64,000 bases of DNA from Bugula neritina (lineage: Eukaryota; Bryozoa; Gymnolaemata; Cheilostomatida; Bugulidae): the NCBI GenBank assembly GCA_964035545.1, contig OZ037765.1, positions 3,033,001 to 3,097,000 on the forward strand, given 5' to 3'. The number at the start of each line of letters is the position of its first letter. The stretch's first letter is position 1. Below are positions 38,793-51,299 of the stretch, in pieces. The notes beneath the pieces are model-generated. The model was not told the DNA's origin, searched no databases, and saw only the letters and a program-made list of their open reading frames with translations. Made by a program: the position numbers and the translations under genes.

Positions 38793-41700
38793 ATGGATAT
38801 TCTAACCTATCAGTTTCTGATGATTCACTTCCTTTACTTTGGAGTTGGTAAGTTGAAATATAGTTCGTTATAGTCAGGTTCATGTTTATTACACACACCT
38901 ACACACACTTACACACACCTACACACACACACACACCTACACACACCTACACACACCTACACACACTCACACACCTACACATGCCTACACACACTTACAC
39001 ACATATATAATTTTAAAAAAAACATTCTACCAACAGCAGAGGTGTGCAGTGTATTGAATATAAACAATATTTTAATAGTTTTGTGCTTTCAGGTGGTGAT
39101 AATTATGAAAAATATATTGTTAAAGAAAGGTCATATCTGTATGACAATTATGGAGAAGAGATCAGCCTAGGTTTGCCTGCTATTGAGTTGAACACTGTAG
39201 CTGATATTAGATGTAACGGAACCTACACTTCCAGTGCATCCCAAGATCGCTGGATCAACAGCATAGAACTGGGAACTGAAGGTTACTCCAAAGCAGAGGT
39301 GACTTATCAGTATTTTCATTGATTTGTTGGAAATTAATATAAACAGCTCATTACTATTTTAAAAAAAATAGCTCAAAGCAAACTGATTCTGACTAGCATG
39401 GGTTGTACACAAAAAGAGTCCACATTTGAAAATCCTGAAACTATCAAAAAATATTTTTGAGAATGAAATACTGAAGTTTTACCAAAACATATATACAAAT
39501 GATGCGCTTAAATGAAAGTTTGGCATTAAAGAAAGCAACAATTTTTCAAACTTAGTTTATAATAACCTTCAAGTATAACATGTTTAGATTTCTTTTTACA
39601 ATTGTACTACTACTGCTGCTGCTTCTGCTCCTCCTGCTGCTGCTGCCTTTACAGCCAACTGTTATTTTTTATTTCATAGATTAAATGTTTAGAAAACAGC
39701 CCAACTGACATAAAGCAAACAGTTGAAGATCTGAGCCCTCAGTTGAAAGACTTTAGCTGTAGCAGAGGTCACATGAGAATGCGGTATAACTTTACTGTCT
39801 CTTTGGGAACCGATGTTAAATGTATTTGGAAAAACCTGGACAAAGATATAGAATACCCATTTGCCATCATTGCTTGGATTTACGGTAAGTAACTAGAAGA
39901 CAACATTTAAAACTTGTTTGAGGTTTCGTAGTCGTGTAGCGTTAGCTTGCCTGCTTGCAAGCCGGAGGTCTGCGGTTCGAATTTTACAAAACTATATATA
40001 TTATCAAGTAACCTGACTATAATTCTCTAAGCAAATGTGAGACTAAAAACTATAGGAGGCCAGTGTTTATTAATTTAGTTGCCAAAAACTATGAGCTAAT
40101 ATACATAATGCATTTTATTTCTAATAATTAAAAAATAAATGCATTTAACTCTGGAAAATAGATAATTAATTTTGTAGTTAGTTTCTCTTTTGCATATTGC
40201 TTAGATCTTTTCATTAAAGCGATTTAGAAACAGCACCAGTTCTAAACTTTTTATAAGATAAATAACATTTTTTTCTTTATCAATGAAGTCAGTTGTAGCT
40301 AAATATTCTATATATCTCAAAAAATCACCTGGAAATTTTCTTTTTATCCTTTCTAGTTGTGCCATCTGAACCGATTATTGCTACAACCTATTCAAGAAGT
40401 AACGAAGCTGTAGTTGCAGGAGATTATGTAATTTATACCTGCACAGTAGCCAATGCAAAACCAATAGCAAAGCTAAAGTTTAGTTATACCGATGGCTATA
40501 TTAAATCATCAGAATTGACACATAAACCAAAAACTCAAAACATTTTTTTCTACAATGAAGGAAATTCCACTCTTACTTGGAGAACTACAGCTACAAGTGA
40601 CATGCATGGAAAGTTTTTAAAATGTAGCATTTTTGAGCATCTTTCTCAAACCCAGAAATATGATGAGATTAAAATGCTCGTTTATTGTAAGTGCTGCACG
40701 CAAGCCTCTTTATTTTCATATAATTATTTCTTTTGCTATATTATGGCAATCAGTGTTCATTTTGCAGGCTATCAAATTTTGTAATTCATATGATTGAAGA
40801 AAGTGTTACTAGTTATTAAAATTGTTGAAAAATTAAAAGTACGCACAATCTAAAATCCTCCTATCACTTTGAGTGCTATTTTTTTAAAATGAAAAATACA
40901 CCTAAATTCTATTAACTATAGTTTATTTAAAGTCCAAAATTTTTGTAACTCAAATTAGTAATTAAATACAAACTTAAATGTCAAAAGCTCAAACAAAAGT
41001 ACTATTATGTAACTTTCAAAGTGGTCGCATAAGGGTTAAATATTTTTGCAGTAGTAAAACTTATGAAATACATATGTATATTTTATATATTTTTATATAC
41101 ATATTATATATGTGTGTGTTATAGCAAAGCCAGATAATAAATGTTTGGTAACTCATTATGTCTTACAGTCAATTTAACACATTTATTGTATTTATAGTTG
41201 GTCCACTCCCCATCAGCAACTTCGTTCTCACTTGGAACTTAGCAGAGTCTAACAGAATCTATGTAGAGTGCCCTCTCAAGTGCTACGGGTGTACTGTGTA
41301 CGAGTGGTACCGAGGGACAGCGTCACTTCTGAACCAGCTCGAACACACCGGGAGCAGCTGGCAGACTTCAAAGAAATCTTACTCACCTGTAATTAGTTTA
41401 TAATTATTAGTATATTCACAGTGCTTAACGGTGTTGCTATATCATACACATATTGCTTATGTATTATGCATATACCGTTATGCTTATATTAAATAGCATA
41501 TACTATACAGTGTATATTATAACTCATGCATGTTTACTCACCCGAGCAAGCTTATGGTCGCTATCCCTGCGAGAAACCCCAGGTAGAAAAGTTTTTTTGT
41601 TAAATTGGGCTAAGGACTTATTCAGATGTGGCAATTATGACTGGATCCTCTTCCTAGCATCACTAATGACCTTTGTCAAGGGTTTGAACTCGTGAATTCG

Positions 41701-43520
41701 TGTTTACAAAGCAAACACTCTAACTCCTATACTACGGTATATTATATAGTTGTATACTGTAACGTGTATATTATATTCTGCATGTATTATATGCATAGAA
41801 TTATTGTCACTAAATGTGTTATAGGCTAGTTTGAGTAAAGCTACAACAGCTAGATTACATAACTTATAGCAAACCAAGCGATTTTCTCAAGTTTCTTTAT
41901 GCTGCTTTTGTAAGAGTACATTTGCAGCTGAAAGTCAGAAATTCTATTCAAAAAACTTTGCCTCTAAATTAAATATATATTATGTATAAGTTAAAGCAAG
42001 TTTGGACAATTTTGTATCTAGACAGTTTAGGAAAGTAAACTATAAGTTTAATAAACTTATTAAAACATCTTCTAACAAAATATGTTGCTTTTAAAACTAT
42101 TTTTCTCATAAAAAGTATTTTTTGATTTGGTGTGTTTCTATTATTAGTGCAGCCTTTGCTATATATATACTGAAGTATAATTGACTTAATTAAAACAGCC
42201 ATAAGCAGTTGTATAATGCATAGACGTTACTATAAATGTATACCTTTCAACTTTGTGATAAAACTTGTCTGATGTGTATATGTTAAAGCTATATTTAGCT
42301 GTATGTTAAGAAAATACTTGTCTATGCTGTAGCAAAAAGAAGGGCAAGAAAGTGTGGAGATTTACTCCTGCAAAACTTCAAATCCTTTTACAAGCAAAAC
42401 AGAAAACACAACTTTTACTTTGAAAATAGTTTGTAAGTAAATTTTTCATATAAATAATTTAATTTAAAAGTGGCAAAAAACATTATGATACTTTTATATA
42501 TTATTATAAATATGTAGTATAGTACGGTATAAGATATATTATTATAATTATGTAGTATAGTACGGTATAAGATATAACGTGACATAGTATAGTATGGCAT
42601 GATATGCCATGACATAGTATAGAGTAATGACTTCTTCTAACCAACTTTAGTCCTAATTTGCCAGTATACGGATTAGAACATCAGAAAAATCATATGCTAT
42701 ACTATAATATAGTGTACTAGAGAATCTTATATTATATTATATTATAATATTGTACTTTTCTAGATATTATATAGTATAAAAACCCTCTATATATATCTAA
42801 TATATTTAATATAAGCAATATATTGTTCTAAACTTTTCGATTAAGTGCTAATAATTCCTTTTGCTCCAAATCCAACTTCTGTAATGCATGAACTTTCAAC
42901 CTATGTTACAGCATATTATCCAAAAAGATAATCATATTTTATTTTACATTTTCCTTACCTACCCGCATTAATGTTTAAGCAATTAATTGACTTACAAAAA
43001 TTATAGTTTAATCTCAGCAGCATAACAATTAATAGCACATGCACATATGATATTATAGTTGATTTTATTTTGTCTCATTTTTATATGCAGTTTTCAATTT
43101 TGTTTATTTGTAGATCGACCAGACTTGGTGAAAAATATTGTGATTAAAAGTGAGTTAATACTATTATTAACACAAATCCTACTAGTTGCATGTAGAAATA
43201 TGTAAGAGCCTCATAAATTATTCCTTGTGGTGTGTTATTAAAAATAACATATAATGCTATAAGAATTAGTGATATTTGGCATAAGTTATTAGTTCAAATG
43301 AACAATAATGTTTGTTTCAGCAAAAGATGACAGCCGCCAAAAGTCAAAGCAAACAACAATCACTATAACAGGTTTAGTTTTAACATTTATAGCCGCTGCA
43401 ATGGTAATTGGTGGGGTTTGCGTTGTGGCTATTCTAAAGGGTAGAGAAAAGAAAATGTTGAAGAAAACGAGAAAGTATGCATCATATAAAGCTTCAAGTA
43501 AAATTATTTTTAAAGTATAG
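38793..43520 (+). CDS. IgTM-3: three-Ig-domain type I membrane protein
   Basis: Eight exons, 440 residues: 38793-38847, 39093-39298, 39680-39884, 40357-40686, 41198-41388, 42333-42432, 43114-43149, 43321-43520. It is the closest paralogue of IgTM-2. The core of Ig1 (E-I-S-L-G-L-P to I-E-L-G-T) is almost identical, but the dozen residues just after the leader differ in sequence and length. Ig2 keeps E-L-T-H-K-P and D-M-H-G-K-F-L-K-C; Ig3 keeps C-P-L-K-C-Y-G-C and Y-S-C-K-T-S-N. The helix is at about 388-412. The 27-residue basic tail (starting K-G-R-E-K-K, with Y-A-S-Y) is unlike that of IgTM-2. AATAAA is at 43525, five bases after the stop. The function is presumably surface recognition, as for its neighbours. 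Confidence 0.83.
38889..39005. repeat. CACACCTACA-type repeat in intron 1 of IgTM-3
   Basis: About 115 bp of CACACCTACA and CACACACTTA units lie in the same intron that carries the 7-bp satellite in IgTM-2, but with a different unit. Confidence 0.9.
39604..39650 (+). repeat. CTG/CTC trinucleotide tract before exon 3 of IgTM-3
   Basis: A run of CTACTACTGCTGCTGCTTC-like triplets 30 bp before the exon 3 acceptor, at the same position as in IgTM-2 and IgTM-4. Confidence 0.75.
39923..39990 (+). other. tRNA-derived repeat in intron 3 of IgTM-3
   Basis: It contains GTCGTGTAGCGTTAGC (A-box-like), CTGCTTGCAAGCCGGAGG (anticodon-arm-like, GCA) and GGTTCGAAT (B box). It resembles 11471-11543 and the inverted copy at 63828-63890. 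The acceptor does not pair. Confidence 0.45.
41522..41736 (-). mobile_element. tRNA-derived SINE copy B, intron 5 of IgTM-3
   Basis: 215 bp, the same family as 48439-48655, flanked by a 10-bp direct repeat GTATATTATA (41512-41521 and 41737-41746). On the - strand the tRNA-like 5' end includes a decayed B box near 41685. It is absent from the matching intron of IgTM-2. Confidence 0.75.
42485..42610. repeat. Short tandem AT-rich repeat in intron 6 of IgTM-3
   Basis: Two to three copies of a unit containing TATGTAGTATAGTACGGTAT follow exon 6, trailing into GACATAGTATAG motifs. Confidence 0.7.
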
Positions 43521-43529
43521 TTCAAATAA

Positions 43530-46110
43530 AAAAGCTGGAGAGCTATATATATAATATTTATAAAATATATACAAAATTAATGCAATTTATACATTTGGTA
43601 TGCTTAATTCGTTCATGTTACTTACCTAATAACAAACAGATAAATTAAAGACAGACTTGTAAGATTTTGGGGGCAAATTATTGTATATATACTTGTGTAG
43701 CTATATATATGAAAAATAGTTCAATTTACTGTTTTTCTGAGTGTAAAAATGTTTAAAGCAGATAGGGGTGAGTAACAGAGATGTTATAGTAATTGACTTT
43801 AGATTCAAATCAACTGCAGTGTAATGCAGTAGTTGAAAATATCAGCAATAATAATTGCTGCTGCAAACAAATGTTAATATCTGACACTTTTAAATAGACA
43901 TCTTAGTTCTTATGTACCAAATTTATTTGTTTTTCTCACAGCACACAGATGTTATATATTATCTATTTCTTGCTCAAAAATTAGTACTTTTAAAAATCAG
44001 CACTCTAACAAAAACTTGTTACATATACAATATATATACAATAAGCATGATGAAATTAGTCTATTGACTTTTCTATTGTAAGCTGTGAGCAGTAGTTTTT
44101 TGAGTGTTTGTCTCCCCCTATAACAACACAGAAATAATAACACAGTAAATAAAAAAATCTAATAACTTTACGAAATTTGCATTTGATGATTTGCCAATTT
44201 AAGCAAGAAAAGCTGAACATTGCAAGTCTAGCAACATTCAAAACAACTTGAATTTTTGTTCATATATTATAGTTAAAGAATGCAGTTGCATGATATTTTT
44301 TCTGGCTGCATAAAAAGAGGATTTTAAATAAAATATATAGAAGCATCAGTGGGTAGCAGACCAAAGCTTTTGTAAACAAAATGTAAACTGTAACCACTTG
44401 CTTAACTTTAGCTATGAAATAATGCAAAATGTTTCTCATATGCATTACAATATACAACTAAGTTTGACCTCATCGCTGCACTGGGGGGAAGGGGGGCATA
44501 GACCTGCTATTTTACCATCAATACTATAGGTACATAGTTAAGATTTACCAGTAAACAGTTAGAGATTACTAACAAAAATTGCAGTCTTTCAATGATAAAA
44601 TCATGACTTTTTTTCTTGCTCTCAAAATATGTTTCATAAACCGCTGGATTCTAACCTAAAAGAGCGCAAGAGCTGTATTAGAAATCAACAGTAGCCGCTA
44701 CCTTATATCTGTTGACTGTTCCAAGGGATAGAAATACTAAGAAGCTTTAAAATAGTTTTAGCTAGCAAAGCTTCAACAGCCAAAATATGACTGAATATTG
44801 GCTTTGCTTTTATATCTTGATGCTATTTTAATGACTCAAGTTGGTCACTTTATAGTTCGGAAGTTAGCTGCTTATTATTCAACATAAACGGTAAGGCAAT
44901 CAAGATCAATGAATGGTCAACTATATATATTTTTATAGCATGCAATCACGCAATTACACAATGTGTAAAACTGATTATCATGAAAAATCTAGTTAGCTGC
45001 AATTATTATTTTTAATTTTTAATTATACAAAAATATTTTAGATATTTGGCTTTTGCAACAAAAGATTTATTTGAAATGGTCAGAATTTTACAACTAAAAT
45101 TGTTGATATACTTTTCATGAAGCTGGGCTAGCTATTGAAAATAATTCATTTTTATAACAAATACGGAAAAATGAGACCACTTAATTGCCTACTTCTATAT
45201 GAAGCCATACTTTTAGAATCGTGGGTACATTTGTATTATATTACCTTTCAAATAAAGGAGTTTAGAGTATACTACGTTGTGTCACAGTTGAATTCTCTTT
45301 GCACTGGATGCAAAAATATTTCTTCTATTTATGAAAAATAATTTCTCTAATAAATAATTTTTGCATTGTTCTTATAATCAGTTGATTTTAAAAAAACATT
45401 AATTTCAATAATTAGGTGAGCTTTGCAGCAAAGTAAATGTACATGTATGGTACCATACTAGTTTAAATACACAAATCGGCATTAACACTAGAGCTAAAAT
45501 TAGCTGTTTTATGTTTCTAAAATATGCAATTTTTAAATGCATAGCATAGTTTACATGTTTATAGATGTATGTTATGAACAAGCAGTTTTTGATATTTGAA
45601 TTATACTAAAACTCTGAATTAAACATATTATTCAAATAGCTATAAAAAGGCAGTAAGTTATTTATACTACATAAAATAATCGCTAAAATTTTTATTTACT
45701 TATTCACCTAATTTTGTATAGCTAACGTTGATTTAAAATATTTCAAACAGTTGTTTATGCATAAGGTAAACCTGAGATTAACGTGTTGAAAATAAATCAT
45801 ACAACAATAAAACTGTGGATTAACCAGGAAAGTTAAAATTTATTTTAAAAACAGTTGCTGACTGAAGCTTTAGCTAGTACTATTGTTTTTAATAATTTTT
45901 ACACTTTTAAGACTTTAAGACCAGCAAAGTTAAATTCTTGCCAGTGAAAACAGCCAAAAATATTTTAGTCTACGGTATTTCTTAGTTTACAAAAGTTAAA
46001 TTACTGTTATCAATTGTAGCTATAGAGTATACAGTGTTATTTTTGCCCAATTGAAGTTGCATGTATGTTGAAAAGTTGTTTATGTCTATATTACTTTTAA
46101 ATTTGTTTTT
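43530..46110. other. Intergenic region between IgTM-3 and IgTM-4
   Basis: No coding exon is recognised. The first ~900 bp are a diverged copy of the region downstream of IgTM-2. A G-rich tract lies at 44484-44499. The open frame 45135-45341 has no splice context, domain or paralogue and is probably chance. Confidence 0.5.
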
Positions 46111-46212
46111 ACTACTTGCAGGCTTCATACTGAATATAACTTAATTGAAAATTAGAAGCCAAGGAAAATAGCAAAATAAAAACATTTACATGTGGATAGT
46201 AGCAAGACTTCA

Positions 46213-49200
46213 ATGATGGAGATTTTCTTTTTCTGTTTTATGTTCCTCGTTTTTATTTGCTTCAACATTGGTGAGTTAAATTTCATAGTTTTAATACACA
46301 CAAATCAGTTTTATACTTTTTCTAGGTGTGATTAATAATTAATACTTACAGTAAAATTATAAACTTGTATATAAATTTGGATGAAAATAATTAGACAAGG
46401 TTTTTGTAATGTAGCCCAGTCATTTTTCCTGCTACCAGCATTAAAATTATAGCGTTAGCCAACTCACCTCTTATAATAGGACTTTCTAATTATTTAATTG
46501 ATGTTTTTAAAGTAATTTGAAATGAAATAAATTATAATGTTTATCAAAATACAATTTGTTGAATCTTTCAAGGTGAAACACCTGCACAATGTGCTTTCTG
46601 AAAACATATAATTAGATGTAAATATAGCTTATATAACAGCCATTGAGACAGCCATTGAGACAGCCATTGAGACAGCCATTGAGACAGCTAGTTGTAGAAT
46701 ATTGCTTAAATCTGATAAAATAAAAACGATAAACTCAATAAACACTACAATTAAATTTATCCAAGTTAAAAACTTATGCTTTCTTCAGGTGCCCAAAAAC
46801 ACATCACCAATGAGGGAATATCCTTATATGATAGTTCTGGAGGGAAAATTGGTTCAGTTTTACCTGGTATTGAGCTGAATTCTATAGTTGATATCAGATG
46901 CAGCGCCACATACGGTGCAAATGCATCACGAGACCGCTGGGTTAACAGCATTGAGCTGAAGTCAAATACTTACCAGAAGGAAGAGGTGAGTTTCCATTCA
47001 GGTGTAAGATGTAGCATGAAGCCTGTTTTACAGGTTAAATTAGATTATATAATATTTCTAGTCATACTAGTTGTTAAATACAATGTAGGTGGTGCAGTTA
47101 TATGCAGTGGACTGCTGCTTCTGCTGCTGCTGCTGCTGCTGCTATACTGCTATACTGCTATATACTGCTATACTGATACTGCTATACTTCTATACTGCTA
47201 TACTGCTATATACTGCTATACTGCTATACTGCTATACTGCTATACTGCTATACTGCTATACTTCTATACTGCTATACTGCTATACTGCTATATACTGCTA
47301 TACTGCTATACTGCTATACTGCTATACTGCTATACTTCTATACTGCTATACTTCTATACTGCTATACTGCTATACTGCTATACTTCTATACTTCTATACT
47401 GCTATACTGCTATACTGCTATACTTCTATACTGCTATACATCTATACTGCTATACTGCTATATACTGCTATACTGCTATACTGCTATACTTCTATACTTC
47501 TATACTGCTATACTTCTATACTTCTATACTGCTTTACTTCTATACTGCTACTACTGCTATACTGCTATACTGCTATACTGCTACTGCTATTGCTGCTACT
47601 ACTATTGCTGCTACTACTATTTACTTTAACTGTGGCTACAAATGCAAAAAGTGCTAACTGATTCTTCTCTTATTATATGCATAGATCAGATGTTCAGAAG
47701 AGAGCTCTACTAAAATAAGACAAACAGTTGAAGATTTAAGCCCTCAAGTGAAAAACTTATCTTGTGGAAGAGGAAGAATGAGCATGTTTTACAATTTTAC
47801 TAGCTCTTTGGGGACAGATGTTGTTTGTCACTGGAACAACATAGATAAAAATGTGGAATACAAGTCATATGCAGTTGCATGGATATATAGTAAGTATTTA
47901 TGTATTTTAAGACCATAAGTGACTCTACAAATAACTTTAAAGACAACCACAAACAATCTGCTCATGATTATATAAGTATAGAAAATGTTTTCTGCTAATA
48001 AGACTCACCAAAAGAACAGTCATTTAACAAGAATTACTGTTGACACTCTTATCAGGCAATGTTGTACTGAAAGTAATTTAATATCAGATTAAAACACATC
48101 TTTTTTAGATGCATGCTCCTAATTCATCAAACTGTTTTCCAGTAAACACCAATTTAAACTTAACTAAACATTTTACTCAATGAAATTACAATAATTATAT
48201 AATATTTCCTTGTTCTAAACATATTAAAGAAATTAATTCACAAAATTGCAACTTGACTTTTAAGAGTTTATTTATTCAATATGTTTGTCTTTTTCAAGTT
48301 GATATTTAAAAGTCCTTTTGTTTTAACATACATTGCAAGTTTACTTTAATATAGTATTAAAAAAGAAAGACAAAACGAAAATAATTATTATTATAAGAAA
48401 AATACATACATATGACTAGTTGCTTGTTATCTGCCATTAAAAAAACTCACGCAAGTTTATAGTCACTATCCCTGTGAGAAACCCCTGATGGAAAGGGTTT
48501 TTGTTAGAACGAGCTAAGGACTTGTTTAAATGAGGCACAGGAGCAATTATGACTGGATGCTCTTCCTAACATCACCAATGGCCTTTGTCGGGGTTCGAAC
48601 CCACAACTTCGTGTTCACAAAGCAAACGCTTTAACCCCTAAACCACAGCTGCACCTTGTTATCTGCCATTGTTGAGTATATGTTATTTTTTGTAGCAAAT
48701 GCAATATGCATGAATATACTCTATGCTTGAGTTCTTGCGCCATTATTTTAGCTGTACCATCTAGACCTAACATTGAGATTTCCTATTCAAGAACTACACG
48801 AACAGATATACTAGGTGTTATAGAAGGAGATGAACTAACATATACTTGTACAGCAGCTGAAGCACTCCCAACACCAAAACTACAGTTCAGTTATACTGGC
48901 AGCACCATCAACTCTACAGAACTGACGCACACACCAAAGCTTGAGAATATATATCTTTATAGTAGAGAGAGCTCCACCATCACTTGGAGAACAAAGGCTA
49001 AGAGAAACATGCATGGACAGTTTTTAAAATGTAGCATTTACCAACACCTCTCTAAAAACGAGAATTATGATCTGATAAAATTAGTTATATATTGTACGTA
49101 TGGTATGCAAGTTATAGCTGTTCATATTCAACTTTAATTTTCTCTATTCTATTGTGAGTTTTTTATTTAATAACTACGAATGACTTTTGTAATTACAATT

Positions 49201-51198
49201 GATTTTTTGAACATTTATTTTCTGGTTTGTTAAGAAAATGTACAAAGCATTGGGTTTGGAAAATAACTTCTGATACTTTTCCATATTTAGTTGGTCCAGT
49301 GGCCTTACCGTATTTTGGTGTCAAGTGGAACTTAGCAGAGTCTGATAGCGTGTATATAAAGTGCCCTCTCCAGTGCTACGGGTGTGCTGTTTATGAATGG
49401 TACAAAGAGTCTATAGCACCTGAGAACAAGCTCCCTCACACCAAGAGTGAATGGAAGATTTCAAAGAGCTCTCACTATGATGTATAAACTCTCATTATTT
49501 TGTATTTAGCACAGTCTGTTATTTCATTGTCATAAAACATGTAAATTTCAATACCAAGTTTTTTATATTTTTTCAGAGGATTTTGTTTTATTTTGTCACC
49601 CAGCACTTCTATATATATGACATATTCTGTTTTGCAGAAATCTTAAAGTCTGTTAATTATGCCTGAACAAGTATTGTTCTATCACGGTGATTATTTAGTT
49701 ATTTAGTATTTTCAAATCTTTAAAAAATAATTTGCTAAACGCACACTTTTAAAAACACTCAAAAATAGAGTTGCTAAGTTATATACCGTATGTAGAAGCG
49801 TATAACATAAGAAATGAATACGTATTTATTTTTTAGAGTTTCTCATTTATAATTTTTATGCTTTAGGTGAGTCTAGGAAGTTTAACGCACAACATCTATA
49901 TATGCAAAACAATTAATGCCGTTACCGAAAGAAAAGAACGGACATACATTACTTTGGAAATATCTAGTAAGCGAATTATTTACTGCAATTACCAAGAATT
50001 AAATTATAACACATGGTATAATAGCTAGCATAGTATATAATCTACTAATTAAGCCTATACAAGCTATAGTCGTTACTGCAAGAAAATATGGCAGTTTATG
50101 AAACCCTTAGTTGTTTTCAAATATGTTAATGCCGTTTGGCCCAACAGTCTGTGTATGAAAAGTTTTTATACTATGCTATTAGCCTAGTATTGAGCTAAAC
50201 TAGTTAATTGATTAAAATTAATTACAATCCATGATTCACACCCATAAATATAGTTTAATATTATATAGTGAGCTAGATCTGGTTTCTTATTTAATTTCCA
50301 CTGGAACTTATTTTATCGCGTTAAACTTCCAACTTTATATCAAACTTCACATCTATGCCATCGGTGTATTTTGTTATATAAAGTACATCAGCATGTGCAT
50401 TTGTCAAGTGGCTGTATTTTAAACATAGAACTAAGCTGTATAGGTACAGCTTGTCAATAAAAGCTAGACGTACATATGTTCTCCTTAATATGATTATTTA
50501 TTATAATATTATAGTATCTTTTTTTCACTTTTAACCTATATTTATATTTTTAGATCAACCAGATGCGATGGCAATACAAAAAGGTATTATATATTAGCTA
50601 TTTATACATTTTTTGTAACAAGCCATAAATTCCAATACTCATTATTTTATTAGCCCATTTCAATTGCACATTATTTAATAACAAAATTTTTGGCTCAATA
50701 AAAATTTAAAAATTTAATGCAAACTCAAGTTTTCAAACACAATATCTCAACATTTGGGAAGCATTCGTTTTCTTGCTGAAATTATATTTATTAAAAATTG
50801 ACAGTATAGATATTATTAAAAATAATTAAACAATAAAGTTTAGAAACTATTACAGCATAATATATTTGTGAATTGAGATTTTTAGTAGCAATTCAAACTG
50901 CTATTTATAGCATTTGTGAAAATCTTCTATTTTTTATAAACAACTGGAATATTTTACTTTAAGAACTATAGAAATAAAATAGCAGTGACAAACTGCTTTA
51001 TATATAAGCAATGTTCAATATATTTTAGCTAGAACTGAAAGAACACGTACAATAATAATCATCTTCATGCTGTGTATCCTAGTCGTGATGTCAATATTAA
51101 CTGTGGTCATAGGAGTGATTATGGCAGCTGCAATAAGCCGTGGGACCAACAAAGATTTTTACACACCTATGGTGAAGAGATTGAATAATATTTTGTAA
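46213..51198 (+). CDS. IgTM-4: three-Ig-domain type I membrane protein
   Basis: Eight exons, 430 residues: 46213-46270 (leader M-M-E-I-F-F-F...), 46789-46985, 47685-47889, 48752-49093, 49291-49481, 49867-49966, 50554-50583, 51029-51198. Ig1 keeps R-D-R-W-V-N-S-I-E-L and the four cysteines. Ig2 is four residues longer before its first Cys (T-Y-T-C, later F-L-K-C). Ig3 keeps C-P-L-Q-C-Y-G-C, E-W-Y and Y-I-C-K-T. The linker exon is only 30 nt. The hydrophobic helix spans about 383-410. The tail contains D-F-Y-T-P-M, different from all neighbours. Donors of exons 4 (GTACGT), 5 (GTATAA) and 7 (GTATTA) are weaker than usual but phase and paralogy support them. AATAAA signals are at 51260 and 51284. 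Confidence 0.82.
46637..46687. repeat. 12-bp tandem repeat (AGCCATTGAGAC), 4 copies, intron 1 of IgTM-4
   Basis: Four perfect tandem copies of a 12-bp unit about 100 bp before exon 2. Confidence 0.9.
47110..47630. repeat. 8-bp TATACTGC/TATACTTC array grown from a CTG tract, intron 2 of IgTM-4
   Basis: It starts as CTGCTGCTTCTGCTGCTG, changes at about 47140 into roughly 55-60 TATACTGC octamers with TATACTTC variants, and ends as GCTACTACTATTGCTG. IgTM-2 and -3 have only the short CTG tract here. The long frames through it (46776-47657, 47089-47661) are exon 2 read through into the intron, or repeat only. Confidence 0.95.
48439..48655 (-). mobile_element. tRNA-derived SINE copy C, full length, intron 3 of IgTM-4
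   Basis: 217 bp flanked by a perfect 15-bp target duplication TTGTTATCTGCCATT (48424-48438 and 48656-48670). Read on the - strand: a tRNA-like head with an A box near 48640 (GTGGTTTAGGGG) and B box GGTTCGAACCC near 48590, then a body with AGGAAGAGCATCCAGTCAT, then a GTGAG end with a short T tail. It is the best-preserved copy and presumably a recent LINE-mobilised insertion. Confidence 0.85.
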
Positions 51199-51299
51199 TA
51201 CTCTAAACACAATTTTACAATTATTAAAACTAATATTATATTATAACACTTAAATGGTTAATAAAAATATACTGGCTAATACAAATAAAATAATTTTCT

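Noticed and set aside
45135-45341. A 68-residue frame between IgTM-3 and IgTM-4
   Set aside because: No splice signals, no domain, no counterpart next to the paralogues.
29747-47630. CRISPR-like arrays
   Set aside because: The repeats are directly abutting simple satellites without unique spacers, in a eukaryotic intron setting.
46776-47657. A 293-residue + strand frame
   Set aside because: It reads through the exon 2 donor of IgTM-4 into the TATACTGC array; paralogue borders show the exon ends at 46985.
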